This document shows, in pieces, positions 1 through 6,643 of a DNA stretch of 11,693 nucleotides. The DNA is from Pseudomonadota bacterium (GTDB lineage: Bacteria > Pseudomonadota > Alphaproteobacteria > Micropepsales > Micropepsaceae): positions 1 through 11,693 of the forward strand of contig JAKBAU010000089.1 in assembly GCA_021808875.1 (NCBI GenBank), written 5' to 3'. Below the pieces are notes generated by a model. It ran no database searches, was not told the origin of the DNA, and saw only the letters and a program-made list of their open reading frames with translations. A program made the position numbers and the translations under genes. Positions within the stretch are counted from its first letter, which is position 1, and each line of letters starts with the position of its first letter.

Positions 1-1
1 T

Positions 2-583
2 GGTTCGTTTCGTGTCACTGCGATAAATCATCCCGAACCGCTCCAGCTCAGCGCTTTTGCCTTCCAGCATGAACGCAGAAATGCAGCATATTTTCGTCGG
101 TTCACTCCAGTTGGATGGCAAAAGCACGAGGAGGAGCGTGCGGCCGTACGGCTGCAACTGGCGGCGCTTGATGCACGCTCGAGCGATATTGTTGCCCTGG
201 GTGATGCGGCGTCCGAACGTGCCCATGGACTTACGTCACATGAATCCTACCCCGTGATCTATCGCGGCCGCACCGGGCGCGATGCTCGCGCGGGAGGCTT
301 CATGCAGTTCGCACTGAGGACCGCGCCAGGGCCACTCAGCCTGGAACTGACCTACTGGGGCGAGGAGCGCGATCGTCATTTCAAGATCTTTGTCGACGGC
401 CAGCTGATCGCTGAACAGCGTCTTTCCGGCACTCATCCTGGCAGGTTCTTTACCTGCGAGTATCCGATTGCGCCGCAGCTGACACAGAGGCGCGCCAGGA
501 TCACGGTGCGGATCGAACCGTTCGCCAAAATGAGGGCTGGACCTGTCTTTGGTGCCCGGCTTGTCAGGCGCCAAGGGACCTGA
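2..583 (+). CDS. GH127/DUF1680 family glycoside hydrolase (beta-L-arabinofuranosidase type), C-terminal part
   Basis: Only the 3' end is present: 193 codons in an open frame from the window edge to TGA at 581-583. The tail has the recognisable end of DUF1680 (GH127) proteins. A stretch like the post-barrel beta-sandwich (LQLSAFAFQHERRNAAYFRR) is followed by SSDIVALGDAASERAHGL, then GRTGRDARAGGF, LELTYWGEERDRHFKIFVDG and FFTCEYPIAPQL, ending in a VRIEPF...AGPVFGARLV segment. In the family these match the conserved D-A-R-x-GG-F, L-x-x-TYWG, F-x-I-x-VDG and YPIP-x-x-L blocks. The catalytic cysteine and glutamate lie upstream and are not visible, so activity cannot be judged. Characterised members remove beta-L-arabinofuranose, including from hydroxyproline-linked arabino-oligosaccharides of plant cell-wall proteins. 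Other GH127 members act on other sugars, so the substrate is an inference. The gene converges on the hydroxyproline operon, with three bases between the two stop codons. Confidence 0.85.
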   Translation, partial: GSFRVTAINHPEPLQLSAFAFQHERRNAAYFRRFTPVGWQKHEEERAAVRLQLAALDARSSDIVALGDAASERAHGLTSHESYPVIYRGRTGRDARAGGFMQFALRTAPGPLSLELTYWGEERDRHFKIFVDGQLIAEQRLSGTHPGRFFTCEYPIAPQLTQRRARITVRIEPFAKMRAGPVFGARLVRRQGT

Positions 584-600
584 CCCCTAACCAAAGGGGT
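583..600. terminator. Small hairpin between convergent stop codons (possible weak bidirectional terminator)
   Basis: ACCCCT (583-588) and AGGGGT (595-600) form a perfect 6-bp stem around a six-base loop, AACCAA. The hairpin sits on the junction of the GH127 gene and the convergent M24 peptidase gene and overlaps both stop codons. Neither strand has a T-rich run after the stem, so it is not a classical intrinsic terminator. Its position is the main argument for a role. Confidence 0.3.
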
Positions 601-1786
601 GGTCGATCGATGGCGAGGGCTGGGTGAACCAGGCCGCCCCGTTTTCGGTGACATGGAAATGATCTTCGAGGCGGATCCCGAACGCGTCGGGAACCACGAT
701 CATCGGCTCGTTGGAAAAGCACATGCCGGGGGCAAGTGGCGTATTATCGCCGCGTACCAGGAACGGGGCTTCATGAATGGATAGGCCGATGCCGTGACCG
801 GTGCGATGGGGAAGTCCCGGTAAACGGTAGTCCGGTCCAAGTCCCGCCTTGATCAGAACGCTGCGGGCGGTCGCATCGATGGCCTCGCAGGCAACGCCCG
901 GGCGCACGGCTGCAAAGGCTGCGGCCTGGGCGTCATGCTCGATCTGCCAGATTTCGCGATGTCGTGCGGAGGGTGTACCGAAAACATAGCTCCTTGTGAT
1001 GTCCGAGGTGTAGCCGCGCACCAGACAGCCAGTATCGATTAGCACCACATCGTCTTCCGCGAGACGCATTTCTCCGGGCAGACCGTGCGGGTAGGCGGAG
1101 GCACGCCCGAACAGAACACTGCAGAAGCTGTTGCCATCGGCGCCGAGGGCGCGATGGGCTGCTTCAATGAACCGGCGGACCTCCGTGGTGGTGATGCCTG
1201 GGCGCATGATTCGGGCAGCGCGCCGCTGCACTTCCAGGGTCATGGACTTCGCCTGCTGCATCAGCGCAAGTTCAGCTTTGGACTTTATGCTGCGGCAGCC
1301 ATTGATGACGGCGCTGGCATTGACCGTATCGAGGCTCGGGGCCTGTTCGGCCAGCCGGCTGACAATCTCAAAGGACAGGGCTGGATCAAGTGCAAGACGG
1401 CGAACAGAGGTTTCCCTAAGCCAGTCCGCGACCAGCGCATGGGGGCTTTCGTGCTCCTCCCAGGTGCGGATGTGCGCATCGATGGCAAGGCTTGCCATCA
1501 GCGAACCGAGTTCAAAGGTGGGGGCGACTAGAACGGGATCCTTGTGTCGGTGGAGAAGCATGCAGACCAGCCGCTCACTTGCAGCCCACGGCACGCCGGC
1601 AAAGTAGATCAGGCTGGCGCCGGCGCCGATCATCATGGCCTCGGCGCCAAGTGTCGCCATCAAGCTACGAGCTTTTTCGATGCGTGTCAGATACTCCTCA
1701 CGACCGATGGCCGGCGTCGGATTGGGCCATGGTCCCAGCTCAGCAAGCTCTGTGGCCGCGCTTGAGCCGCCAACACCATGCGTCAT
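587..1786 (-). CDS. M24 family metallopeptidase (Xaa-Pro aminopeptidase/dipeptidase-like)
   Basis: A complete 399-residue cytosolic pita-bread peptidase, predicted to cut Xaa-Pro or Xaa-hydroxyproline bonds. An N-terminal creatinase-like domain (about 25-160) precedes the catalytic domain (about 170-390). All five expected metal ligands can be placed: D251 (VLIDTG), D262 (SDITRSY), H331 (RTGHGIGLSIHE), E360 (SNEPMIV) and E374 (IRLEDHFHV). The auxiliary histidines H234 (YPHG) and H338 are also present. The ATG at 1786 is preceded by an excellent ribosome binding site (AAAGGAG, about seven bases away). It is the last gene of the minus-strand operon, 17 bases after the GntR gene. Placement with hydroxyproline catabolism suggests it releases proline or hydroxyproline from peptides. 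Creatinase-type enzymes share the fold, so exact specificity is open. No signal peptide is seen. Confidence 0.85.
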   Translation of the reverse strand: MTHGVGGSSAATELAELGPWPNPTPAIGREEYLTRIEKARSLMATLGAEAMMIGAGASLIYFAGVPWAASERLVCMLLHRHKDPVLVAPTFELGSLMASLAIDAHIRTWEEHESPHALVADWLRETSVRRLALDPALSFEIVSRLAEQAPSLDTVNASAVINGCRSIKSKAELALMQQAKSMTLEVQRRAARIMRPGITTTEVRRFIEAAHRALGADGNSFCSVLFGRASAYPHGLPGEMRLAEDDVVLIDTGCLVRGYTSDITRSYVFGTPSARHREIWQIEHDAQAAAFAAVRPGVACEAIDATARSVLIKAGLGPDYRLPGLPHRTGHGIGLSIHEAPFLVRGDNTPLAPGMCFSNEPMIVVPDAFGIRLEDHFHVTENGAAWFTQPSPSIDHPFG

Positions 1787-1803
1787 TGTCGTCTCCTTTG
1801 GTG

Positions 1804-2472
1804 CTATCCGCGATTTTTACTCGGCGAAGGAGCTGCGAGCTGCTCATGCAGGTCCTTCAGCGTGCCAGCGATGTGCCGACGCATCAGCTGTTTGACGCGT
1901 GCCGTATCCCGTGCCAGCCAGGCCTCGACAAGCTCGTCATGCTCACGATCGGCGCGGGCGTTGCGTCCTAGAGGCTCGAGATGCTTGCAGACATAGCGGT
2001 CAGCCATGACATGGAGCTGTTCGAGGATATTGCTGGTCAGGTTCTGGCCACTGGGGCGGATCAGCGCCAGATGCAGGGCCCGGTTGTGGATGCCACCGCT
2101 GCCGCGACGGTCCGCCGCCTCGCGCTTGAACGTGCTGAGTGCGGCAATGGCGCGCTCGCGCTCAGCTTCGGTGGCGCATTTGGCGCCGAGGGCAACCGCG
2201 TCGGGTTCAAGCTTGAGCCTCAGGGCATAGATTTCGTCCAGCTCGCTCCGGTTCATGGGACGAACCACGAAGCCGCGGTTGGGAATGAGCGTGAGAAGCC
2301 CCGCCTGTTCCAGACGCGCAAGCGCTTCGCGCAGCGGGATCTTGCTGACGCCTAATTCGGCAGCAAGTGTGTCCTGACGGATCGGATCGCCGGGCTGAAG
2401 CGCTCCTGCCAGAATGCGTTCACGCACCACGTCGGCAAGCTGGTCAGGCACGGTACGGATGGTAAGGCTCAT
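1804..2472 (-). CDS. GntR-family transcriptional regulator, FadR/FCD subfamily
   Basis: A complete 222-residue DNA-binding repressor or activator. The N-terminal winged helix-turn-helix (about 8-72) has the GntR signature LAAELGVSKIPLREALARLEQAGLL, followed by the wing NRGFVVRP. The C-terminal all-helical FCD ligand-binding domain (about 78-210) shows likely metal-site residues N130, H134, H178 and H200 (NRALH, EHDEL, RRHI). Asparagine stands where many relatives have aspartate. The ATG has GAGGAG three to four bases upstream, overlapping the TGA of the epimerase gene, which suggests translational coupling. Lying inside the operon it most likely controls, it is a good candidate to bind the GTATA-CGA-TATAC palindrome at 4432-4444. 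The inducer is probably hydroxyproline or a pathway intermediate; that is inferred from context only. Confidence 0.88.
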   Translation of the reverse strand: MSLTIRTVPDQLADVVRERILAGALQPGDPIRQDTLAAELGVSKIPLREALARLEQAGLLTLIPNRGFVVRPMNRSELDEIYALRLKLEPDAVALGAKCATEAERERAIAALSTFKREAADRRGSGGIHNRALHLALIRPSGQNLTSNILEQLHVMADRYVCKHLEPLGRNARADREHDELVEAWLARDTARVKQLMRRHIAGTLKDLHEQLAAPSPSKNRG

Positions 2473-2478
2473 GGCTCC

Positions 2479-3477
2479 TCACACCACCGAAAAGCCTTGG
2501 GGGAAGGGCTCGTTCGGCTCGATCCAGATCGTATTGAAACCCGTGGTATAGGCAGTTCCCTGGATTGAAGGGATGATGGCAGGCTTGCCGCCCAGCTCGG
2601 TCAAATCCTCGACGCGGCCAATAAAGCGGCTGCCAATGTAGCTTTCGTGAACAAAACTGTCCCCCTTTTTCAGCCGCCCCGTGAAGACCAGATGGGCGAG
2701 GCGTGCCGAGGTGCCGGTGCCACAGGGGCTGCGATCGATGGCGCCATTGCCATAGAAGACCGCGTTTCGGCCATCCGCCCCTTCGCCGCGTGGCCGATCC
2801 GCCCACAGCACATGGCTGACGCCTCGGATGCGTTCGTCCAGGGGATGCACTGGCTCGAACACTGCTTGAATCTGGCTGCGCACCTTGCGGCTCAGCTCCT
2901 TGATCCGCTCTGCGCCGAGATCGTCAAGGCCGCTATAGGGGCCCTGAGGCTCGACGATGGCGTAGTAATTTCCACCATAGGATACATCAACCTTCAGCGG
3001 GCCGAAATCGGGCACGTCGATCCGGATGTCGGTTGCGGCTACATAGGCAGGAACATTGCGGATCCGAACCCATTCAACCTTGCCGGCCGTGACGGCGTAT
3101 TCGACGTCAATCAGGCCCGCGGGAACTTCGATTTTCAGACGCCCTTCCTCGCGCGGCTTGATGAGCCCGTGTTCCAGTCCGAACGTCACCATGCCGATAG
3201 TGCCATGACCGCACATCGGCAGGCATCCGCTGGTTTCAATGAACAAAATGCCGATATCGGTGTCGCTTCTGGTTGGCGGATAAAGAAATCCTCCCGACAT
3301 CATGTCGTGGCCGCGCGGCTCGAAACACAGTCCGTTGCGGATCCAGTCAAAGCGTTGCAGGAAGTCCTGCCGCCGTTCGCCCATGCTGGCGCCGCGCAGC
3401 AGTGGGGCGCCGCCCACCACGAGACGGACCGGATTGCCCGCTGTGTGACCGTCTATGCAGAAGAAGGTACTGCGCAT
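2479..3477 (-). CDS. lhpA: 4-hydroxyproline 2-epimerase (proline racemase family)
   Basis: A complete 332-residue member of the proline racemase superfamily. It is predicted to interconvert trans-4-hydroxy-L-proline and cis-4-hydroxy-D-proline without cofactor in the cytosol. Both catalytic cysteines are present: C89 in MCGHGTIG and C252 in DRSPCGTGTSA, with H91 and D248 beside them. Having both argues against the trans-3-hydroxyproline dehydratase subgroup, which lacks one. The MCGHGTIG form, as I recall it, is typical of hydroxyproline epimerases rather than true proline racemases (MCGHNSIA-like). The gene starts six bases after the deaminase stop codon, and the TAGG at that stop may serve as its ribosome binding site. 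The neighbouring deaminase and D-amino-acid dehydrogenase genes strongly support the hydroxyproline assignment. Confidence 0.88.
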   Translation of the reverse strand: MRSTFFCIDGHTAGNPVRLVVGGAPLLRGASMGERRQDFLQRFDWIRNGLCFEPRGHDMMSGGFLYPPTRSDTDIGILFIETSGCLPMCGHGTIGMVTFGLEHGLIKPREEGRLKIEVPAGLIDVEYAVTAGKVEWVRIRNVPAYVAATDIRIDVPDFGPLKVDVSYGGNYYAIVEPQGPYSGLDDLGAERIKELSRKVRSQIQAVFEPVHPLDERIRGVSHVLWADRPRGEGADGRNAVFYGNGAIDRSPCGTGTSARLAHLVFTGRLKKGDSFVHESYIGSRFIGRVEDLTELGGKPAIIPSIQGTAYTTGFNTIWIEPNEPFPQGFSVV

Positions 3478-3483
3478 GAAAGC

Positions 3484-4404
3484 CTACGCGGCGTTGCTGA
3501 AGGATAAGCTAGGGCGGGTTTTGGCAGCCTTTTCGACCATCGCGGTCACCTCGGCGCGCCGGGCGCCCGTCAGCGGACGTCGCGGCATGCGTACGCGCTC
3601 ACTGCCGCGCCCCATGATCTGTTCGGCAAGCTTGATCGACTGAACGAGATCATGCTCGGCGTCCAGATGCAGCAGCGGCATAAACCAGCGATAGATGCGA
3701 CGGGCGTCTTCGAATTTGCCGGCAGAAAGAGCGGCCATCAAAGTGACCGATTCCTGGGGAAACGCGCTTGTCAATCCCGAGACCCAGCCTTTGGCACCGA
3801 GCATCATGGCCTCAAGGGAGACGTCATCCAGTCCCGCCATGACGATAAAGCGCTCACCAAAGGCATTGATGATGTCGGTGATGCGGCGGGTGTCAGGCGC
3901 ACTTTCCTTGACCGCGACGATATTGGGAATTTGTGCCAGCCTTTCGAGCAGCGACAGGCTGATGCCGACGCGGTAGGCCGGTGGATTGTTGTAAAGCATA
4001 ATGGGCAGGGAGGTGGACTGGGCAACCTGCCGGAAGTGTTCGAAGAGTTCTTCCTCGGTTGGCACGTAGACCATGGCCGGCAGCAGCATGAGGCCGGAAA
4101 CCCCGATCTTTTCAGCGTCCTGCGCATAACGCACCGCCCGTGGTGTGGTCAGTTCCGAAACGCCGGCAACAAGCGGAAGCTTGTCACCAACCGCATCGCA
4201 GGCAGCCTCCAACACTGCGCGCTTTTCGTCGGGTTCGAGCGAATTGTTTTCGCCGCAGGTGCCCAGCAGGATGAGCCCGTTGACGCCATCTTTGTGCAGG
4301 GCCTCGAGTCCTTTGCGCGTGGCCGCCAGATCGACCGCGAGGGAGGTATCAAATTGGGTGGTGGCCGCCGGATATACCCCGGTCCAGTTGAGCTTGGGCG
4401 CCAT
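3484..4404 (-). CDS. lhpC: Dihydrodipicolinate synthase family protein, likely 1-pyrroline-4-hydroxy-2-carboxylate deaminase
   Basis: A 306-residue class I aldolase-fold (DapA-superfamily) enzyme. The Schiff-base lysine is K166 (VAVKESAPDTRR), the catalytic tyrosine Y138 (IMLYNNPPAYRVG), and the carboxylate-binding loop is GTCGEN (49-54), a variant of the usual GTTGE. In this gene setting the likely reaction is deamination and dehydration of pyrroline-4-hydroxy-2-carboxylate to 2-oxoglutarate semialdehyde, the third step of hydroxyproline breakdown. The frame stays open to 4692, but I chose the ATG at 4404. Homology begins there (MAPKLNWTGVYPA), TGGAG lies about seven bases upstream, and the predicted promoter and transcription start lie between 4404 and 4460. 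The longer version would run into the divergent dehydrogenase gene. It is the first gene of the minus-strand operon. Other DapA-superfamily lyases cannot be excluded from sequence alone. Confidence 0.85.
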   Translation of the reverse strand: MAPKLNWTGVYPAATTQFDTSLAVDLAATRKGLEALHKDGVNGLILLGTCGENNSLEPDEKRAVLEAACDAVGDKLPLVAGVSELTTPRAVRYAQDAEKIGVSGLMLLPAMVYVPTEEELFEHFRQVAQSTSLPIMLYNNPPAYRVGISLSLLERLAQIPNIVAVKESAPDTRRITDIINAFGERFIVMAGLDDVSLEAMMLGAKGWVSGLTSAFPQESVTLMAALSAGKFEDARRIYRWFMPLLHLDAEHDLVQSIKLAEQIMGRGSERVRMPRRPLTGARRAEVTAMVEKAAKTRPSLSFSNAA

Positions 4405-4416
4405 GTCAAATCTCCA

Positions 4417-4445
4417 TTGCACTTTATAAGTGTATACGATATACG
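4417..4445 (+). promoter_or_regulatory. Predicted sigma70-type promoter of the D-hydroxyproline dehydrogenase gene
   Basis: TTGCAC (4417-4422), a 17-base spacer and TATACG (4440-4445) form a plausible promoter pointing at the plus-strand dehydrogenase gene. Transcription would start near 4452, about 25 bases before the ATG at 4477. This promoter and the divergent one on the other strand share the same roughly 40-base region, and both -10 boxes overlap the palindrome. Confidence 0.5.
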
Positions 4446-4458
4446 ATAGTTGGGTCAA
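4431..4458 (-). promoter_or_regulatory. Predicted sigma70-type promoter of the lhpC-lhpA-gntR-M24 operon
   Basis: Read on the minus strand, a -35 box TTGACC (4458-4453) is followed by a 16-base spacer and a -10 box TATACA (4436-4431). Transcription would start near 4424, leaving a leader of about 20 bases with a good ribosome binding site before the ATG at 4404. The -10 box lies in the palindrome at 4432-4444, so a bound regulator would block it. Confidence 0.6.
4432..4444. promoter_or_regulatory. Palindromic operator candidate GTATA-CGA-TATAC for the GntR regulator
   Basis: GTATACGATATAC has perfect 5-bp inverted arms around CGA. It overlaps a tandem direct repeat, ATACGAT at 4434-4440 and again at 4441-4447. 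Short AT-centred palindromes with GTATAC-like arms are familiar binding sites for FCD-type GntR regulators. The site sits in the only sizeable gap upstream of the operon that encodes such a regulator, and it covers the -10 regions of both divergent promoters. That arrangement would allow simultaneous repression of the whole pathway. Confidence 0.6.
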
Positions 4459-4476
4459 CATGATTTTGGGAAAACC

Positions 4477-5715
4477 ATGCCCTGCTCGGTAGTAATCGGT
4501 GGCGGCGCGGTAGGGACTGCAATCGCCCAGAGCCTGCAAATGGCAGGCCTTATGGTGTCCCTGATTGATCCTTGCGACACGCAGAAGCCGGCGTCCTGGG
4601 GCAATGCAGGCCATATTGCGATTGAGCAGATTGCGCCGCTGGCCTCGCTCGCAACGCTCAAAGGCTTGCCGCGGCGCTTTTTTTCGGCGCATGGCGGGGT
4701 ATCCCTGCCGGTGTCGGCATTACCGCAATGGTTACCCTTCTCTTTGCGCTTTCTTGCCGCCGCAAGGCCAGATCGTTGGGCCGCGGGCAGGGCTGCTTTG
4801 AGCGCTCTTATGGCGCTGGCGATGCCGGCCTGGGAACGCTATGCGGCGCAGCTTGGGCAGCCGGGGCTCCTGCGGGCCGAGGGACATTTCATTGTATGGA
4901 GCGATCCCGCTGCGGCCGCGCGGGGACGACGCAACTGGCTGGAGGCGGATTGTGGCACCGCCTATTTTCGTGAGGCCAGCGCTGAGGAGTATACGCAGCT
5001 GCGCATGCTGACGGTTAAGCCGGTTGCCGGCGCCATCCGCTGCATTGGCAGCGGACAGATCGCAGATCTTGATCTCTTTGCCAGCGCAGCGCGCGCCGCG
5101 TTTGTTGCGGCGGGTGGTGTGACGATCCGTGCCCAGGCTGCACGCCTGGCGCGTGAGGCAGGACGGGTGCGGGTCGAGCTGGCTAGCGGACGGCATCTGG
5201 ATGCCGATCACGTGATCGTAGCTGCCGGTGTGGCGTCACGTCCGCTGCTTGAAGGGCTTGGTCACAGCGTCCCCATGATTGCCGAGCGTGGCTACCACGT
5301 GCAGTTCAGCGCGGAACATTGGCCTCACGGTCTACCACCTGTCGTGTTTGAAGAGGACGCAACAATCGTCACCCGTTTCCAGGATGTCGTGCGGGCCTCG
5401 AGTTACCTGGAATTCAACAGACCGAAGGCGCCGGCAGATTCGCGCAAATGGGACCGCATCGAGGCTGTGACCAAGGAGTGGGGGCTGCCCGTGGCACCGC
5501 GGCTCAGCACCTGGGTGGGGTCGCGTCCGACCCTTCCGGACTATCTTCCGGCGATCGGCAAAAGCCGGATGGCTGATAATCTTTACTACGCCTTCGGCCA
5601 CCAGCATCTGGGGCTGACCCTGGCACCGGTCACCGGCGAAGTGATGACGGACCTGATCCGGGGCAGCGTCGGCCGTGTGGGGCTGCAGCCCTTCGACCTC
5701 GAGCGCTTCGCCTGA
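4477..5715 (+). CDS. lhpB: FAD-dependent D-amino-acid dehydrogenase, likely D-hydroxyproline dehydrogenase
   Basis: A 412-residue DadA/DAO-family flavoenzyme, predicted to oxidise cis-4-hydroxy-D-proline to pyrroline-4-hydroxy-2-carboxylate and pass electrons to the respiratory chain. The N-terminal FAD-binding Rossmann motif is VVIGGGAVGTAIA (residues 5-17), with D31 at the end of the second strand. The substrate and C-terminal FAD regions include VIVAAGVASRPLL, WVGSRPTLPDYLPAIG and GHQHLGLTLAPVTGEVMTDLI, typical of DadA-like proteins. A TTG at 4450 would add nine residues, but it precedes the predicted transcription start. The ATG at 4477 has GGGA five bases upstream and begins directly at the first beta strand, so I chose it. 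It is transcribed divergently from the deaminase/epimerase operon. A general D-amino-acid dehydrogenase is the main alternative; the neighbours favour hydroxyproline. Confidence 0.85.
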   Translation: MPCSVVIGGGAVGTAIAQSLQMAGLMVSLIDPCDTQKPASWGNAGHIAIEQIAPLASLATLKGLPRRFFSAHGGVSLPVSALPQWLPFSLRFLAAARPDRWAAGRAALSALMALAMPAWERYAAQLGQPGLLRAEGHFIVWSDPAAAARGRRNWLEADCGTAYFREASAEEYTQLRMLTVKPVAGAIRCIGSGQIADLDLFASAARAAFVAAGGVTIRAQAARLAREAGRVRVELASGRHLDADHVIVAAGVASRPLLEGLGHSVPMIAERGYHVQFSAEHWPHGLPPVVFEEDATIVTRFQDVVRASSYLEFNRPKAPADSRKWDRIEAVTKEWGLPVAPRLSTWVGSRPTLPDYLPAIGKSRMADNLYYAFGHQHLGLTLAPVTGEVMTDLIRGSVGRVGLQPFDLERFA

Positions 5716-5730
5716 GGTTCGAGGAATGCA

Positions 5731-5760
5731 GCCCAGTCATGGCCCTGCGCGGTCATGGGC
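5731..5760 (+). terminator. Hairpin downstream of the dehydrogenase gene (possible weak terminator)
   Basis: CATGGCC (5738-5744) pairs with GGTCATG (5751-5757), including one G-T pair, around the loop CTGCGC. Flanking GCC and GGC may extend the stem after a bulge. It starts about 15 bases after the stop codon of the dehydrogenase gene. No T-run follows, so rho-independent termination is doubtful. The rest of 5716-5895 shows no coding signal that I trust. Confidence 0.25.
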
Positions 5761-5895
5761 AGCTGCACTGTCTTCTGTATACGGATGAAAATGGCGGCGC
5801 GACCAGGCTGATCCTTTCCGCAAGCTGCCAGAGGGGCAAGGGGGCTTGGCAAGCTGATACCCACGGAATCTGGACAGATCGCGCGCAAAAGGTGT

Positions 5896-6543
5896 ATGGC
5901 CGGGATCGCATCTGAACCAGGCTCACGTTACTTGAAGATCAATCTCTACCGCAACGACTTGCCGGACGGGCTCAAGCTTGCTCCGATCGTCGCAATCGAT
6001 ACCGAAACCTTGGGACTAAACCCGCACCGTGATCGGTTGTGCTTGGCCCAGTTGTCGAGCGGCGATGGTGTCTGCCATGCGGTGCAATTTGCCCCGGGCG
6101 CCTATGACGCGCCCAATCTCAAGCGTCTATTGGCTGATCCCGCTACGCTCAAGCTGTTCCATTATGCTCGCTTCGACGTTGCCGTCTTCCGGCAATATCT
6201 TGGCGTGCTCACCACTCCCATCTATTGCACCAAGATCGCGTCCAAACTGGTGCGCACCTATACCGACCGGCATGGCCTTAAGGATCTCGTCAAGGAGCTG
6301 TTGAACGTCGACCTCTCGAAGGAACAGCAGAGCTCGGACTGGGGAGCCGAGGTGCTCAGCGAACGCCAACTTGCCTACGCGGCTAACGATGTCGCCTACT
6401 TGCATCGCTTGAAGGACGCGTTGGACGGGATGCTGGCGCGCGAAGGGCGCAGCGAGCTCGCGGCCGCCTGTTTCGGATTTCTGCCGGCGCGCGCGCTACT
6501 CGATCTGGCTGGCTGGCCGGATCTGGATATCTTCGCCCATTAA
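5896..6543 (+). CDS. rnd: Short ribonuclease D (DEDDy 3'-5' exonuclease)
   Basis: A 215-residue cytosolic exonuclease of the RNase D type, which trims 3' ends of tRNA precursors and other small RNAs using two metal ions. The DEDDy residues are D35 and E37 (VAIDTETLG), D94 (HYARFDVAV) and the Y161-x3-D165 pair (YAANDVAYLH). It lacks the C-terminal HRDC domains of E. coli RNase D (about 375 residues); such short forms are normal in Alphaproteobacteria. The ATG at 5896 has AAAAGG four to five bases upstream. An in-frame TTG at 5932 would give LKINLYRNDLP as the start, which matches where many relatives begin, so the first 12 residues are uncertain. It precedes the kpsF-lpt-rpoN cluster on the same strand, separated by 223 bases. 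Confidence 0.88.
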   Translation: MAGIASEPGSRYLKINLYRNDLPDGLKLAPIVAIDTETLGLNPHRDRLCLAQLSSGDGVCHAVQFAPGAYDAPNLKRLLADPATLKLFHYARFDVAVFRQYLGVLTTPIYCTKIASKLVRTYTDRHGLKDLVKELLNVDLSKEQQSSDWGAEVLSERQLAYAANDVAYLHRLKDALDGMLAREGRSELAAACFGFLPARALLDLAGWPDLDIFAH

Positions 6544-6627
6544 TGCCGGCAAAAAACTGTCGCAGTGTTTAGCCGCCTGGGTCCGGTGCCTTGATCCTGC
6601 CTTCTGCACAGGTCATAGTGCGAACGC

Positions 6628-6643
6628 TGGCATGGAATTCGCT
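6628..6643 (+). promoter_or_regulatory. Candidate sigma54 (-24/-12) promoter upstream of kpsF
   Basis: TGGCATGGAATTCGCT matches the sigma54 consensus TGGCACGRNNNTTGCW at 11 of 13 defined positions. It has the essential GG (6629-6630) and GC (6641-6642) ten bases apart. Transcription would begin near 6654, in a conspicuously AT-rich stretch (about 6643-6675) suited to melting. That gives a leader of about 110 bases before kpsF. No activator binding site was recognised nearby. In the remainder of the 6544-6766 gap I see only short direct repeats (GCAAGGGC-like) and no gene. Confidence 0.45.

Noticed and set aside
2647..3507. Long plus-strand open frame of 286 codons opposite the epimerase gene
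   Set aside because: It is antisense to a clearly conserved epimerase with both catalytic cysteines, and its translation shows no recognisable domain; typical of GC-rich shadow frames.
4450..4476. TTG start adding nine residues to the D-hydroxyproline dehydrogenase
   Set aside because: It lies at or before the predicted transcription start, and homology begins at the ATG 4477, which has its own GGGA site.
4405..4692. Upstream extension of the deaminase frame giving a 402-residue protein
   Set aside because: The added 96 residues have no DapA-like character, overlap the divergent dehydrogenase gene and its promoter, and a good ribosome binding site precedes the ATG at 4404.
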